A stretch of 64,000 nt of DNA, from assembly GCA_942492025.1 (NCBI GenBank), contig CALODJ010000003.1, positions 310,001 through 374,000 on the forward strand, written 5' to 3'. Under the pieces are notes generated by a model. That model searched no databases, had not been told where the DNA came from, and saw nothing but the letters and a program-made list of their open reading frames with translations. This DNA is from JABDQW01 sp942492025 (GTDB lineage: Bacteria; Pseudomonadota; Gammaproteobacteria; SZUA-229). The translations under genes and the position numbers were made by a program. This document shows positions 25,237-32,826 of this stretch, piece by piece (position 1 is the stretch's first letter; each line of letters begins with the position of its first letter).

Positions 25237-26570
25237 ACACTCAGCCTACTCCGCGAAACTGGTTCAATGACATGGTGCAACAGAATGCCGCGCGGGTTTC
25301 TGCGAGCGCTTCGTCCTGGTTGAATCAAACACGCGCACAAGCGATGGATGCCATCGGGAACATGACTTTACCCGACCGTAAACAGGAAGCCTGGCGGTAT
25401 ACTGACCTTGGCAAGTTATACAAGCACAGTTATCGTTACCAGCCAACGTTCCAGAGTCAGGCAGACGATGGCGCTTCCGTGGATCAATGGATCTATGCCG
25501 ACAATGCAAGTTACCGCCTGGTTTTTACCAACGGGCATTACAACCCGAATTTGTCTGACATTCATTCATTGCCTGACGGTATTCGGGTAGGGAGTGTGCA
25601 CCAGATACTGAGCACAACGCCAGATTCGGTTTCGTCACGAATGGAACAGCGTGTTACTGACAACACGGATGTGTTCAATGAACTCAACCGGGCATTGTTC
25701 AATGACGGTCTGTTCATCCATGTGCCTGAAAACGTTTCCGTTGATCGACCGATTGAGGTGGTCTATCTCAATATCAGCCATGATGAAAACCTGCTATGCC
25801 AGCCGCGCTCCCTGGTGATACTCGAAGCCGGTGCCCGCGCCAAACTGATCGAGCGCTACATCGGCGATGGCCAACGCTCGTACTTCTTCAATGGTGTGAC
25901 CGAGATATCGCTGTTCGAACATGCCAGCCTGGAGCATGTCCGGTTGCAGCAGGAAACGCGTCTGGCGCATCATTTAAGCCGTATCGCCCTGCGCCAGCAC
26001 ACGGCCAGTGAATACAGCGGCGTCAATATTGCTACAGGCGGCGCCTGGAGTCGCACCGACATCAATGCCCGTTTCGAAGGACCGCATGCGGTCTGTGATT
26101 TGAACGGGCTCTACAGCGTGGGCGATCAACAAACGACCGACTTTCATCTTGACGTACTGCACAACGTGCCGCACTGCAGCAGCCGTGAGAATTTCAAAGG
26201 CATTGTTTATGGCAACGGGCGCGCGGTGTTCGATGGCCGGATCCTGGTCGAAAAGCACGCGCAGAAGACGGATGCACAACTGTCCAACAAGAACCTGCTT
26301 CTCAGTGAAAATGGCGAAGTCGACACCAAACCCCAGCTCGAAATTCATGCGGACGATGTCAAATGCAGCCATGGTACAACGGTCGGTAAAATTGATCCCA
26401 ACCAGTTGTTCTATCTGCGTTCGCGCGGCATCGATCAACACCGGGCTCGACAGATGATTTGTCTGGGATTTGCCGAGCAGGTGCTGTCACACCTCGATGA
26501 TGAGGCGGTGCATGATTACGCATATGGGCAGATCGCCGATTTGTTCGACCAGCAGGAAATCGTACTATGA
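25233..26570 (+). CDS. sufD: SufD, Fe-S scaffold subunit
   Basis: 445 residues. The C-terminal beta-helix is conserved: V-F-D-G-R-I-L-V-E-K-H-A-Q-K-T-D-A-Q-L-S-N, and V-K-C-S-H-G-T-T-V-G-K-I-D, whose His corresponds to the SufD residue important for cluster assembly at the SufB-SufD interface. The N-terminal helical part (L-P-D-R-K-Q-E-A-W-R-Y-T-D-L) is typical. Translationally coupled to sufC (ATGA overlap) and to the downstream sufT-like gene (4-bp overlap), leaving no space for sufS, which follows sufD in many gammaproteobacteria. Confidence 0.93.
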   Translation: MNTQPTPRNWFNDMVQQNAARVSASASSWLNQTRAQAMDAIGNMTLPDRKQEAWRYTDLGKLYKHSYRYQPTFQSQADDGASVDQWIYADNASYRLVFTNGHYNPNLSDIHSLPDGIRVGSVHQILSTTPDSVSSRMEQRVTDNTDVFNELNRALFNDGLFIHVPENVSVDRPIEVVYLNISHDENLLCQPRSLVILEAGARAKLIERYIGDGQRSYFFNGVTEISLFEHASLEHVRLQQETRLAHHLSRIALRQHTASEYSGVNIATGGAWSRTDINARFEGPHAVCDLNGLYSVGDQQTTDFHLDVLHNVPHCSSRENFKGIVYGNGRAVFDGRILVEKHAQKTDAQLSNKNLLLSENGEVDTKPQLEIHADDVKCSHGTTVGKIDPNQLFYLRSRGIDQHRARQMICLGFAEQVLSHLDDEAVHDYAYGQIADLFDQQEIVL

Positions 26571-26947
26571 GTACTGCAGTCGTACATTTTAAACAACCTG
26601 GCGAGGAGCAGTCGCAGGGGCCGCGGCACACAGGCAATGCCGACAATACACCGTTGGACCAGAAGATCATCGCGCTGCTGCGAAATATCTATGACCCGGA
26701 GTTGCCGGTGAATATTTATGACCTGGGTCTGATCTATGAAATAATCATCAATGGCCGCGATGTTGATGTTGTGATGACACTGACATCACCCAACTGTCCG
26801 GTCGCCGGCTCAATGCCGGCACAGGTGGAGTGCGCCATCATGGCACTCGACGAGGTCGATCATGTCTGTGTTGAACTGACCTGGGATCCACCCTGGGACA
26901 GTAACAAGCTGTCTGATGAAGTCAAACTGACGTTAGGACTGTTATAG
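26567..26947 (+). CDS. sufT: SufT-like MIP18/DUF59 Fe-S maturation protein
   Basis: 126 residues. Its MIP18 (DUF59) domain begins at about residue 28: L-R-N-I-Y-D-P-E-L-P-V-N-I-Y-D-L-G-L-I-Y, then M-T-L-T-S-P-N-C-P-V-A-G-S-M-P, whose Cys is the conserved one, and V-E-L-T-W-D-P-P-W at the end. The first 27 residues are a low-complexity extension. Members next to suf genes take part in cluster maturation or delivery. It overlaps sufD by 4 bp. Confidence 0.88.
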   Translation: MSTAVVHFKQPGEEQSQGPRHTGNADNTPLDQKIIALLRNIYDPELPVNIYDLGLIYEIIINGRDVDVVMTLTSPNCPVAGSMPAQVECAIMALDEVDHVCVELTWDPPWDSNKLSDEVKLTLGLL

Positions 26948-26957
26948 AGGTAATGAG

Positions 26958-27284
26958 ATGAAGATTGAACTGACTGAAAATGCAGCTGCCCGAGTCAATA
27001 CCATGCTGCAACAGCGTGGCAACGGCCTTGGCTTGCGCCTGGGTACGCGTGCGTCCGGTTGCTCCGGGTTTGAGTACGTTGTCGACTACGCCGACGAAAT
27101 CGATGACAGGGATGAGGTGTTTGAATGCCACGGCGTCAAAGTAGTGGTCGACAGGGGGAGCCTTCCCTACCTGAACGGTACCGTCGTCGACTACGTCAAG
27201 ATGAATGCACTGAACGAAGGCTTTGAATTCAATAATCCCAATGTGAAGAACAGGTGTGGCTGTGGGGAATCATTCACCGTCTGA
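26958..27284 (+). CDS. sufA: A-type Fe-S carrier (IscA/SufA family)
   Basis: 108 residues. The three invariant cysteines of A-type carriers are present: C35 in T-R-A-S-G-C-S-G-F and C100/C102 in N-R-C-G-C-G-E-S-F. The S-G-C-S-G-F-E-Y text and the N-terminal L-T-E-N-A-A-A-R-V are typical of IscA/SufA. The protein accepts clusters from the SufBCD scaffold and passes them to apo-enzymes. IscA and SufA cannot be told apart from sequence alone; the symbol follows the operon. GAGGTAATGAG precedes the ATG, 10 bp behind the sufT-like gene. Confidence 0.88.
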   Translation: MKIELTENAAARVNTMLQQRGNGLGLRLGTRASGCSGFEYVVDYADEIDDRDEVFECHGVKVVVDRGSLPYLNGTVVDYVKMNALNEGFEFNNPNVKNRCGCGESFTV

Positions 27285-27301
27285 CAACGGAAGTAGATGC
27301 G

Positions 27302-27724
27302 ATGACACAGCTGGATGAATTTGTCGATATATTCGAGTTACTGGGCGACTGGGATCAGCGCTACCAGTATTTGATCGAGCTGGGCGAAAAGCTGCCGCTG
27401 ATGCCGGGAAGGTTGAAAATCGAGGACAACAAGGTCAAAGGATGCATGAGCCAGGTCTGGATCAGCGCAAGCCTCGCCGACGGCAAAGTCAAATTTGATG
27501 GAGACTGTGATACCAGTGTGATCAAGGGCATACTGGCGCTGCTGATCAGCCTGTGTGATGGCCTATCGATTGAACAGATACAGAACCTGGACATGGATGA
27601 AATCTTCAAGCGACTGAGTCTCGATGAGCACCTGTCACCGAGCCGGCACGTCGGTGTTTATGCGATCTTCGACCTGATGAAACAGAAAGCGGCCGATGCA
27701 GAAAAACACGTGAATGCGGCCTGA
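27302..27724 (+). CDS. sufE: SufE, sulfur-transfer protein
   Basis: 140 residues from ATG 27302 (CGGAAGTAGATGCG in front); the reading frame could open at 27254, but that would overlap the A-type carrier. The sulfur-accepting Cys is C48 in N-K-V-K-G-C-M-S-Q-V-W, the SufE signature; L-I-E-L-G-E-K-L-P and L-L-I-S-L-C-D-G are also typical. SufE takes persulfide sulfur from a cysteine desulfurase and hands it to SufB. The desulfurase (SufS) is missing from this operon, so the donor must be encoded elsewhere. Confidence 0.93.
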   Translation: MTQLDEFVDIFELLGDWDQRYQYLIELGEKLPLMPGRLKIEDNKVKGCMSQVWISASLADGKVKFDGDCDTSVIKGILALLISLCDGLSIEQIQNLDMDEIFKRLSLDEHLSPSRHVGVYAIFDLMKQKAADAEKHVNAA

Positions 27725-28070
27725 TAAATTTATACGCCTGATAACGATATACCAAAGGCGTAAACCATGATTGTTGTGAACGGCGGACTTCGAACTCGCC
27801 CGCATACTGCAATTGTATGTGTTAGCTAATTCGTTGATGGATTTCGCTTAGGCATCTCCACCGGATTTTTACCATCGACACACTGATACAGACCTTTCTG
27901 GTTTTTGTGCGGTGATGAAATAAGCGAAGTAGGGTGCGCCGTGCGCACCATGCTGCAGCAATCAGCCTGATTTCGGTGCGCATGGCGCACCCTGCGGTTT
28001 ATCGCTTTATTCCATCAATGAAATACTTGATACCTACAGCAATGACGCCAAGACTGCAGAGAACACGCGG
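27725..28070. other. Intergenic region between the suf operon and iclR-type gene
   Basis: 346 bp, no gene. It contains the hairpin module at 27931-27993; elsewhere there are only short frames. No T-run terminator follows sufE, so the hairpin may serve as the barrier between the convergent suf and IclR transcripts. Confidence 0.55.
27931..27993. repeat. Stand-alone GC-rich hairpin module
   Basis: AGGGTGCGCCGTGCGCACCA, a 23-base loop, then CGGTGCGCATGGCGCACCCT. Nearly the same 20-bp arms as at 14472 and in the centre of the long CTAG repeats; the arms here carry two mismatches. It sits between the converging suf operon and IclR gene. Confidence 0.8.
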
Positions 28071-28826
28071 TCATGCTGCGCGGTAGCCGAACTCGCCCGA
28101 TATCTCCGCTGCCGCCTGTTTCAGGTTATTCACCCATGCTGACTGGCGACGCTCAATCGGTGCCGAAACCGAGAGTCCTGCAATGATATTGCCGCCTGCA
28201 TCGTAGATGAGCGTACCGATGCAGCCAACACCTAACTCGGCTTCCTCGTCATCTAAAGCATAGCCCTGGGTGCGTAATCGTTCCGCTTCATTCAGCAGAC
28301 CTGGGAGATCGTTTATCGTATTGCGCGTATACGCCGGCAGGTTGGTGCGCATGGCGTAGCCACGGCATTCTTCGTCGCCAGCCAGGGCGAGCATGAGTTT
28401 GCCCACCGCGGTGACATGCAAGGGTGCGCGGCTGCCAATCAGTTGTTGTACATGCATCATGCGATTGGGTGTCGCTTTCTCGATGTAAACCACCTCATCG
28501 CCTTCTCGAATGGTCAGATTAATGCTCTCACCCAGTTCATCACGCAAGCGCGCCATGACAGGTAGTGCAGCCTGGCGCACATCCGATTGCGCGCGCACCC
28601 GGCTGCCGAGACTCAGCAGCTTGCGGCCCAGCTGGTATTTACCCGCGGCATCGCGCTCTACAAAGCCATTGCTCAGCATGGAATCGAGAATGCGAAATGC
28701 AGTGGAACTGTGCAGGCCGGTCTCGGCAGCCAGTATCTTGAGGCTGACCGGTTCAGGATAGCGCGCGACGGCATCGAGCAGTGATGACATCCGGTCGATG
28801 ACCTGAATACTGTTTTTTACGGGCAT
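28071..28826 (-). CDS. IclR-family transcriptional regulator
   Basis: 251 residues. An N-terminal winged helix (V-S-L-K-I-L-A-A-E-T-G-L-H-S-S-T-A-F-R-I-L) is followed by the IclR effector domain (I-N-L-T-I-R-E-G-D-E-V-V-Y-I-E-K, G-S-R-A-P-L-H-V-T-A-V-G-K-L-M-L, G-V-G-C-I-G-T-L-I-Y-D). IclR proteins bind small organic acids and usually repress a divergent catabolic operon. Here the divergent unit is the TPP enzyme and acid-sugar kinase, and the shared gap contains three palindromes of the same kind, so self-regulation and control of the operon are both likely. Confidence 0.88.
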   Translation of the reverse strand: MPVKNSIQVIDRMSSLLDAVARYPEPVSLKILAAETGLHSSTAFRILDSMLSNGFVERDAAGKYQLGRKLLSLGSRVRAQSDVRQAALPVMARLRDELGESINLTIREGDEVVYIEKATPNRMMHVQQLIGSRAPLHVTAVGKLMLALAGDEECRGYAMRTNLPAYTRNTINDLPGLLNEAERLRTQGYALDDEEAELGVGCIGTLIYDAGGNIIAGLSVSAPIERRQSAWVNNLKQAAAEISGEFGYRAA

Positions 28827-28832
28827 TTAAAT

Positions 28833-28968
28833 ATTTCACATTATGAAAACGATTTCTTATTATGACAATTATTGGGTCATTAAACAAATAAAACAATGAC
28901 TTAATCAGTAATATGTCAGGCACTGCATGAAAATTTCACATTGTGAAATATATTTTACTTTATGAAAT
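28833..28968. promoter_or_regulatory. Three IclR-type operator palindromes in the divergent promoter region
   Basis: The best is ATTTCACATTGTGAAAT at 28933-28949, a perfect 17-bp palindrome. ATTTTACTTTATGAAAT follows at 28952-28968, and ATTTCACATTATGAAAA lies at 28833-28849, beside the iclR start. The spacing of the first two (19 bp) is close to two helical turns, as for a tetrameric IclR protein. The whole 100-bp gap is very AT-rich compared with its neighbours. Confidence 0.65.
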
Positions 28969-29050
28969 GTGCTGTCTGTTCTATCTTCTGCATCAACAGG
29001 GTGCCACAAGGTTTGCCCGTATCATCTTTCCTAACGCCAGGAGGTGCAGC

Positions 29051-31273
29051 ATGAGCACTGCAGCACATGAAATTTTGAAAAATACGATGCCCGCTTTTGC
29101 CCAGGGTATCAAGCATTTTGCCCCTGAAATGCCGGGAATTGCCGAACACGGCCAGTCTGCGGTGATCAGCGAGGGCCAGCATCGAATTACCGACGTCGAT
29201 GACGCGTCGGTCTATCAGACGCTGCTGGGTGCCGACGCGCTCCGCTACCTGACCTTGCAGGTCTGCAGCAGCAAGGAATCCGGACACCCGGGCGGTTTTG
29301 CCAGCAGTGCCGATGCGTACGCGGCGCTGGTCATGCTGGGCCACACCAACATCGTTACCGAGGTCGGCCATCATGCGCCCGGTTTCTACAGTGCAATGAT
29401 GCTGGACGGCTCACTGGAAGAAATGGGTATTGGTACGGTCGATGACATGATGGCGCGTTTTCGCGAGCGCCACGGATTACTGGGCCATCTTTCTGGCGCC
29501 ATCCCGGGTCTGTTATCACCGGCTGGCCCGCTCGGCCAGGGCCAGCATTTCGCCATGGCTGGTGCTTACCTGCATCCGGACAAGCTGTTCCCGTTTACTC
29601 TGGGTGATGGCGGTATGGGCGAGCCCTATGTGTTGTCCTCGATGATGCATTTTCACACGGCATACCCGCAGGCGACGAATTTCCTGCCGGTCCTGGTATG
29701 GAACGGCTACAGCCAGGAACACCACTCGATGGTGTCGATCAAGAGCAACGAGGAGATGACAACCTACTGGAAGGGCCACGGTTTCGAAAACGTCGTGCTG
29801 GTCGATGCGAAAGATTATGATGATGCTGGCCAGCAGGGTGACTATATTGACAGTACGGTATTTTCTTTCGAGGGCCGCCTGAAGTTTACCGAAGCCGTGT
29901 TGCGGCAAATGAAATACGCGGCGGACAGCGCGATGAACGGACAGTTAACCGTATTCATCATCAAGCAGCTCAAAGGCGCTGGTGTACACGCCGTAGGCGC
30001 CAAGTCGCACAACCTGTACCCGGGGGACAGCTTCGAGAAATCCAATATTGCGGATGGACTGAAAAAACGCGCGTTGCCTGAACATGCCTGGCAGCTGGTG
30101 CGCGACAATTTTACGCGTGCCGGTGGCGGCCCTGCGGCCAAGACTGTGGTCACCGAGTTTGAACTCGAGCTTCCCGAACTGGGTGAATTACCCAAACAGG
30201 AATACAGCATCGGTGACAAGGCCGTGCCATCGACGAGCATGGGGATGCTGGTTGGTGAGGTCGGCAGGCGTGACCGGCGTTTTGTTGTCACCAATGCCGA
30301 TGGTAATGAGGCATCGAACATGAAAAACATCAATGAAGCCTTGATGATCAGGCACCCGACGGCAGACGCCCTGTACAACCAGGGGCCGGAAGGGCAGGTG
30401 TATGAACCGCTGAGTGAAGATGCCTGTGCCGGTTTTGCCGGTGGCCTCGCGCTGTTTGGTTCACGTGCGCTGTGGCTGTCTTACGAGAGTTTCGTTATCA
30501 ACGGTATGCCGATTATTCAGACGGTTGCCCAGGCCATGGCCGAACTGCGACGCAAGACACCCTCGATCGTGATGATGTTTACTGCGGGTGCACTGGAACA
30601 GGGACGCAATGGCTGGACCCACCAGCGCCCCGAAATAGAAAACTATATGGCTGCGATGATGCGTAACGGCAACTTCTACTCGTTGTTTCCGTGTGATGCC
30701 AACATGATCCAGGTGGCCTACGAATGGGCAACAAACAGCTTCAACAAGGCTATAGGCATCGTGGCTTCGAAGAGTGCCCTGCCGGTTTATACCACGATGG
30801 AGCAGGCCAAACAGGGTATCGAACAAGGTGCAGTCACCCTCTATGAGAGCGAAGCAGGTCCAGAAGGCTCGGTTGTGTTCGCGGTCACTGGCGATATGGT
30901 GCTGCTGCCGGTATTCGAGGCAAAGGACATGCTTGAAGAGCGGGGCTACAAGGTGCGCATTGTTTGCGTGGCCAACCCGCGGCGGCTTTATCGTCCGTCG
31001 GATGTGGCCTGGGATACGGTTTCACAAAGCGATGATGCCTTCATGAATGATGTTGATTTTCACCGCCTGTTCGATGCCGACATACTGATCGGTGTAACTG
31101 GCGGAGCCACCGGCTCGCTGGAACCGGTGATGCTGCGCAGCCGTACACCCTGGCGCGATGTGATGGGCTGGAAGCGCGGCGAAACCACGGCTTCACCCCA
31201 GGAAATCATGGCATTCAACGGACTGTCTAGCAGCGAGATTGTAACGAGGGTCAACCGGCTGGCTGGAGCATGA
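29051..31273 (+). CDS. TPP-dependent transketolase / PDH-E1-superfamily enzyme, substrate unknown
   Basis: 740 residues from ATG 29051, which has a perfect ribosome site (AGGAGGTGCAGC); an earlier frame start at 28943 lies in the operator. All three transketolase-type modules appear in one chain. The Pyr/PP part has S-G-H-P-G-G-F and H-H-A-P-G-F-Y, plus the TPP motif L-G-D-G-G-M-G-E-P-Y ending at V-W-N-G-Y-S. The middle domain has V-V-T-N-A-D-G-N-E-A-S-N. The C-terminal domain includes G-V-T-G-G-A-T-G-S-L. H-x-P-G-F-Y and D-G-G-M-G-E-P recall the homodimeric pyruvate dehydrogenase E1 more than sugar transketolases. It is coupled to a DUF1537 kinase by 4 bp, so a sugar-acid-derived keto substrate is likely; the reaction is inferred, not known. 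Confidence 0.75.
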   Translation: MSTAAHEILKNTMPAFAQGIKHFAPEMPGIAEHGQSAVISEGQHRITDVDDASVYQTLLGADALRYLTLQVCSSKESGHPGGFASSADAYAALVMLGHTNIVTEVGHHAPGFYSAMMLDGSLEEMGIGTVDDMMARFRERHGLLGHLSGAIPGLLSPAGPLGQGQHFAMAGAYLHPDKLFPFTLGDGGMGEPYVLSSMMHFHTAYPQATNFLPVLVWNGYSQEHHSMVSIKSNEEMTTYWKGHGFENVVLVDAKDYDDAGQQGDYIDSTVFSFEGRLKFTEAVLRQMKYAADSAMNGQLTVFIIKQLKGAGVHAVGAKSHNLYPGDSFEKSNIADGLKKRALPEHAWQLVRDNFTRAGGGPAAKTVVTEFELELPELGELPKQEYSIGDKAVPSTSMGMLVGEVGRRDRRFVVTNADGNEASNMKNINEALMIRHPTADALYNQGPEGQVYEPLSEDACAGFAGGLALFGSRALWLSYESFVINGMPIIQTVAQAMAELRRKTPSIVMMFTAGALEQGRNGWTHQRPEIENYMAAMMRNGNFYSLFPCDANMIQVAYEWATNSFNKAIGIVASKSALPVYTTMEQAKQGIEQGAVTLYESEAGPEGSVVFAVTGDMVLLPVFEAKDMLEERGYKVRIVCVANPRRLYRPSDVAWDTVSQSDDAFMNDVDFHRLFDADILIGVTGGATGSLEPVMLRSRTPWRDVMGWKRGETTASPQEIMAFNGLSSSEIVTRVNRLAGA

Positions 31274-32655
31274 ACACGATGACGACTACCAAAATCATCG
31301 CGATTGATGATGATCCCACCGGGTCGCAAACCGTACACAGTTGTTTGCTGCTGACCCGCTGGGATGAAGACACATTGATCCATGCGTTGCTGGATGACTC
31401 GCCGCTGTTCTTCGTGTTGTCCAACACGCGTGGCATGGATGCTGCGCGTGCGGCTGCCGTGACCCGCGAGATTTGTGTAAATCTGAAACGCGCACTGGAC
31501 AGCCTGAACGGGCAGGGCAGGACAATCAACCCGATTGTTGTCAGCCGGTCGGATTCCACGCTGCGCGGGCACTACCCGGTGGAGACCGACATTATCGCCG
31601 AAGAGCTTGGCCCCTTTGATGCACATTTTATGGTGCCGGCGTTTCTCGAGGCGGGCCGTTTCACCCGTGGCAGTGTCCATTATCTGCTTGTCGATGACGC
31701 ACCGGTTCCGGTCGATCAAACCGAGTTCGCCAGGGATTCGGTGTTTGGCTTCAGTACAGCCTACCTGCCCGATTACGTCGAAGAAAAAACAGCAGGCCGC
31801 ATCAGCGCAGACAGTGTACAACGCTTCCTGCTCGATGATGTCCGCAGCGATTGTCGTGAGCGTCTGCGCGGGCTATCCGATAATGTCTGCTGTGTGGTGG
31901 ATTGTGAGACACAGCATGATCTGAACGTGTTTGCGGACCAATTGCAGGCGGTGGCACAGGAAGGGAAGCGTTTTTTGTTTCGCAGCGCAGCCAGCCTGTT
32001 GACTGCACTGGCCAGGCTGCCCGAGCAACCGGTCCGGGCCGAAGACATGGCCGAGTATGTTTGGGATCAACGTCCCGGTATCGTGCTCGTCGGTTCGCAT
32101 GTAGCGAAGACCTCGGCACAGCTGGACTGTTTGTTGGCGCATAGTGCTGTCGTACCGATCGAAGTGGCGCTGAAGCAACTGCTGGAGTGTGCTGACGAAG
32201 CCAGTCTGGAACAGGTCACGGCCAGTCTCGCTGACGATATCATCGCCAGGGTATACACGGCCCATGCGCACGGTGACAACGTGGTGATCTATACCTCACG
32301 CGAAGAGCTGCAGTTTCCCACCCAGGCAGAGCGGCTCGCTTTTGGTGAACGCGTGTCGGCATTCCTGATGCATCTGGTTAAAAACCTTCCTGAATCCATC
32401 GGCTTCCTGATCAGCAAGGGTGGCATTACGTCGAACGATGTGCTCAGCACCGGTCTGGGGCTGAAGCAATCACGCGTGCTGGGGCAGATTCTTACCGGGT
32501 GTTCGGTTGTGCGTTGTCCCTCGGATCACCAGCGATTTCCGGACCTGCCGGTTGTGATCTTTCCGGGTAACGTCGGCGATGACACAGCGCTGCTTCAGGC
32601 GTACAACATTCTCACAGCAAAACAGACGCAGCCGGGCATTCGACAAAGCGCGTGA
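31270..32655 (+). CDS. DUF1537 four-carbon acid-sugar kinase family protein
   Basis: 461 residues. The N-terminal substrate domain has I-D-D-D-P-T-G-S-Q-T-V and S-R-S-D-S-T-L-R-G-H-Y-P-V-E; the C-terminal nucleotide domain has S-K-G-G-I-T-S-N-D and F-P-G-N-V-G-D-D-T-A. These are the signatures of the DUF1537 kinases (OtnK, DtnK and relatives), which phosphorylate erythronate, threonate or their oxidised forms. In known pathways the partners are a dehydrogenase and an OtnC- or PdxA2-type enzyme; here neither is present and the partner is a TPP enzyme whose stop overlaps this start. Member of the IclR-controlled operon. Confidence 0.85.
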   Translation: MNTMTTTKIIAIDDDPTGSQTVHSCLLLTRWDEDTLIHALLDDSPLFFVLSNTRGMDAARAAAVTREICVNLKRALDSLNGQGRTINPIVVSRSDSTLRGHYPVETDIIAEELGPFDAHFMVPAFLEAGRFTRGSVHYLLVDDAPVPVDQTEFARDSVFGFSTAYLPDYVEEKTAGRISADSVQRFLLDDVRSDCRERLRGLSDNVCCVVDCETQHDLNVFADQLQAVAQEGKRFLFRSAASLLTALARLPEQPVRAEDMAEYVWDQRPGIVLVGSHVAKTSAQLDCLLAHSAVVPIEVALKQLLECADEASLEQVTASLADDIIARVYTAHAHGDNVVIYTSREELQFPTQAERLAFGERVSAFLMHLVKNLPESIGFLISKGGITSNDVLSTGLGLKQSRVLGQILTGCSVVRCPSDHQRFPDLPVVIFPGNVGDDTALLQAYNILTAKQTQPGIRQSA

Positions 32656-32664
32656 GATCCGGAA

Positions 32665-32737
32665 GATTGCCACACCGCTGTGGCGGTTAGCAATGACGTT
32701 GTTTTTTATTCGTCTTTGCGAGCGAAGCGAAGCAATC
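32665..32737. repeat. Short repeat with GATTGC / GCAATC ends
   Basis: About 73 bp between the kinase and serine dehydratase genes. It starts GATTGCCACACCGCTGTGGC and ends GCGAGCGAAGCGAAGCAATC, with the central GTTAGCAATGACG and TCGTCTTTGCG. This text belongs to a type of small repeat common between convergent bacterial genes; only one copy is present in the window. Confidence 0.5.
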
Positions 32738-32826
32738 ATTTAATTCTTGCAAACGTGTTGGGTCTTGCCTGCCTTTCTCTCCAGTGAGCGAGAAATGTGG
32801 GCGCGTCGCTCCTGGGCGGGCAATGC

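Noticed and set aside
27778..27840. Possible tRNA-like text between sufE and the IclR gene
   Set aside because: No acceptor stem pairing or complete cloverleaf could be drawn; only a chance TTCGAA segment.
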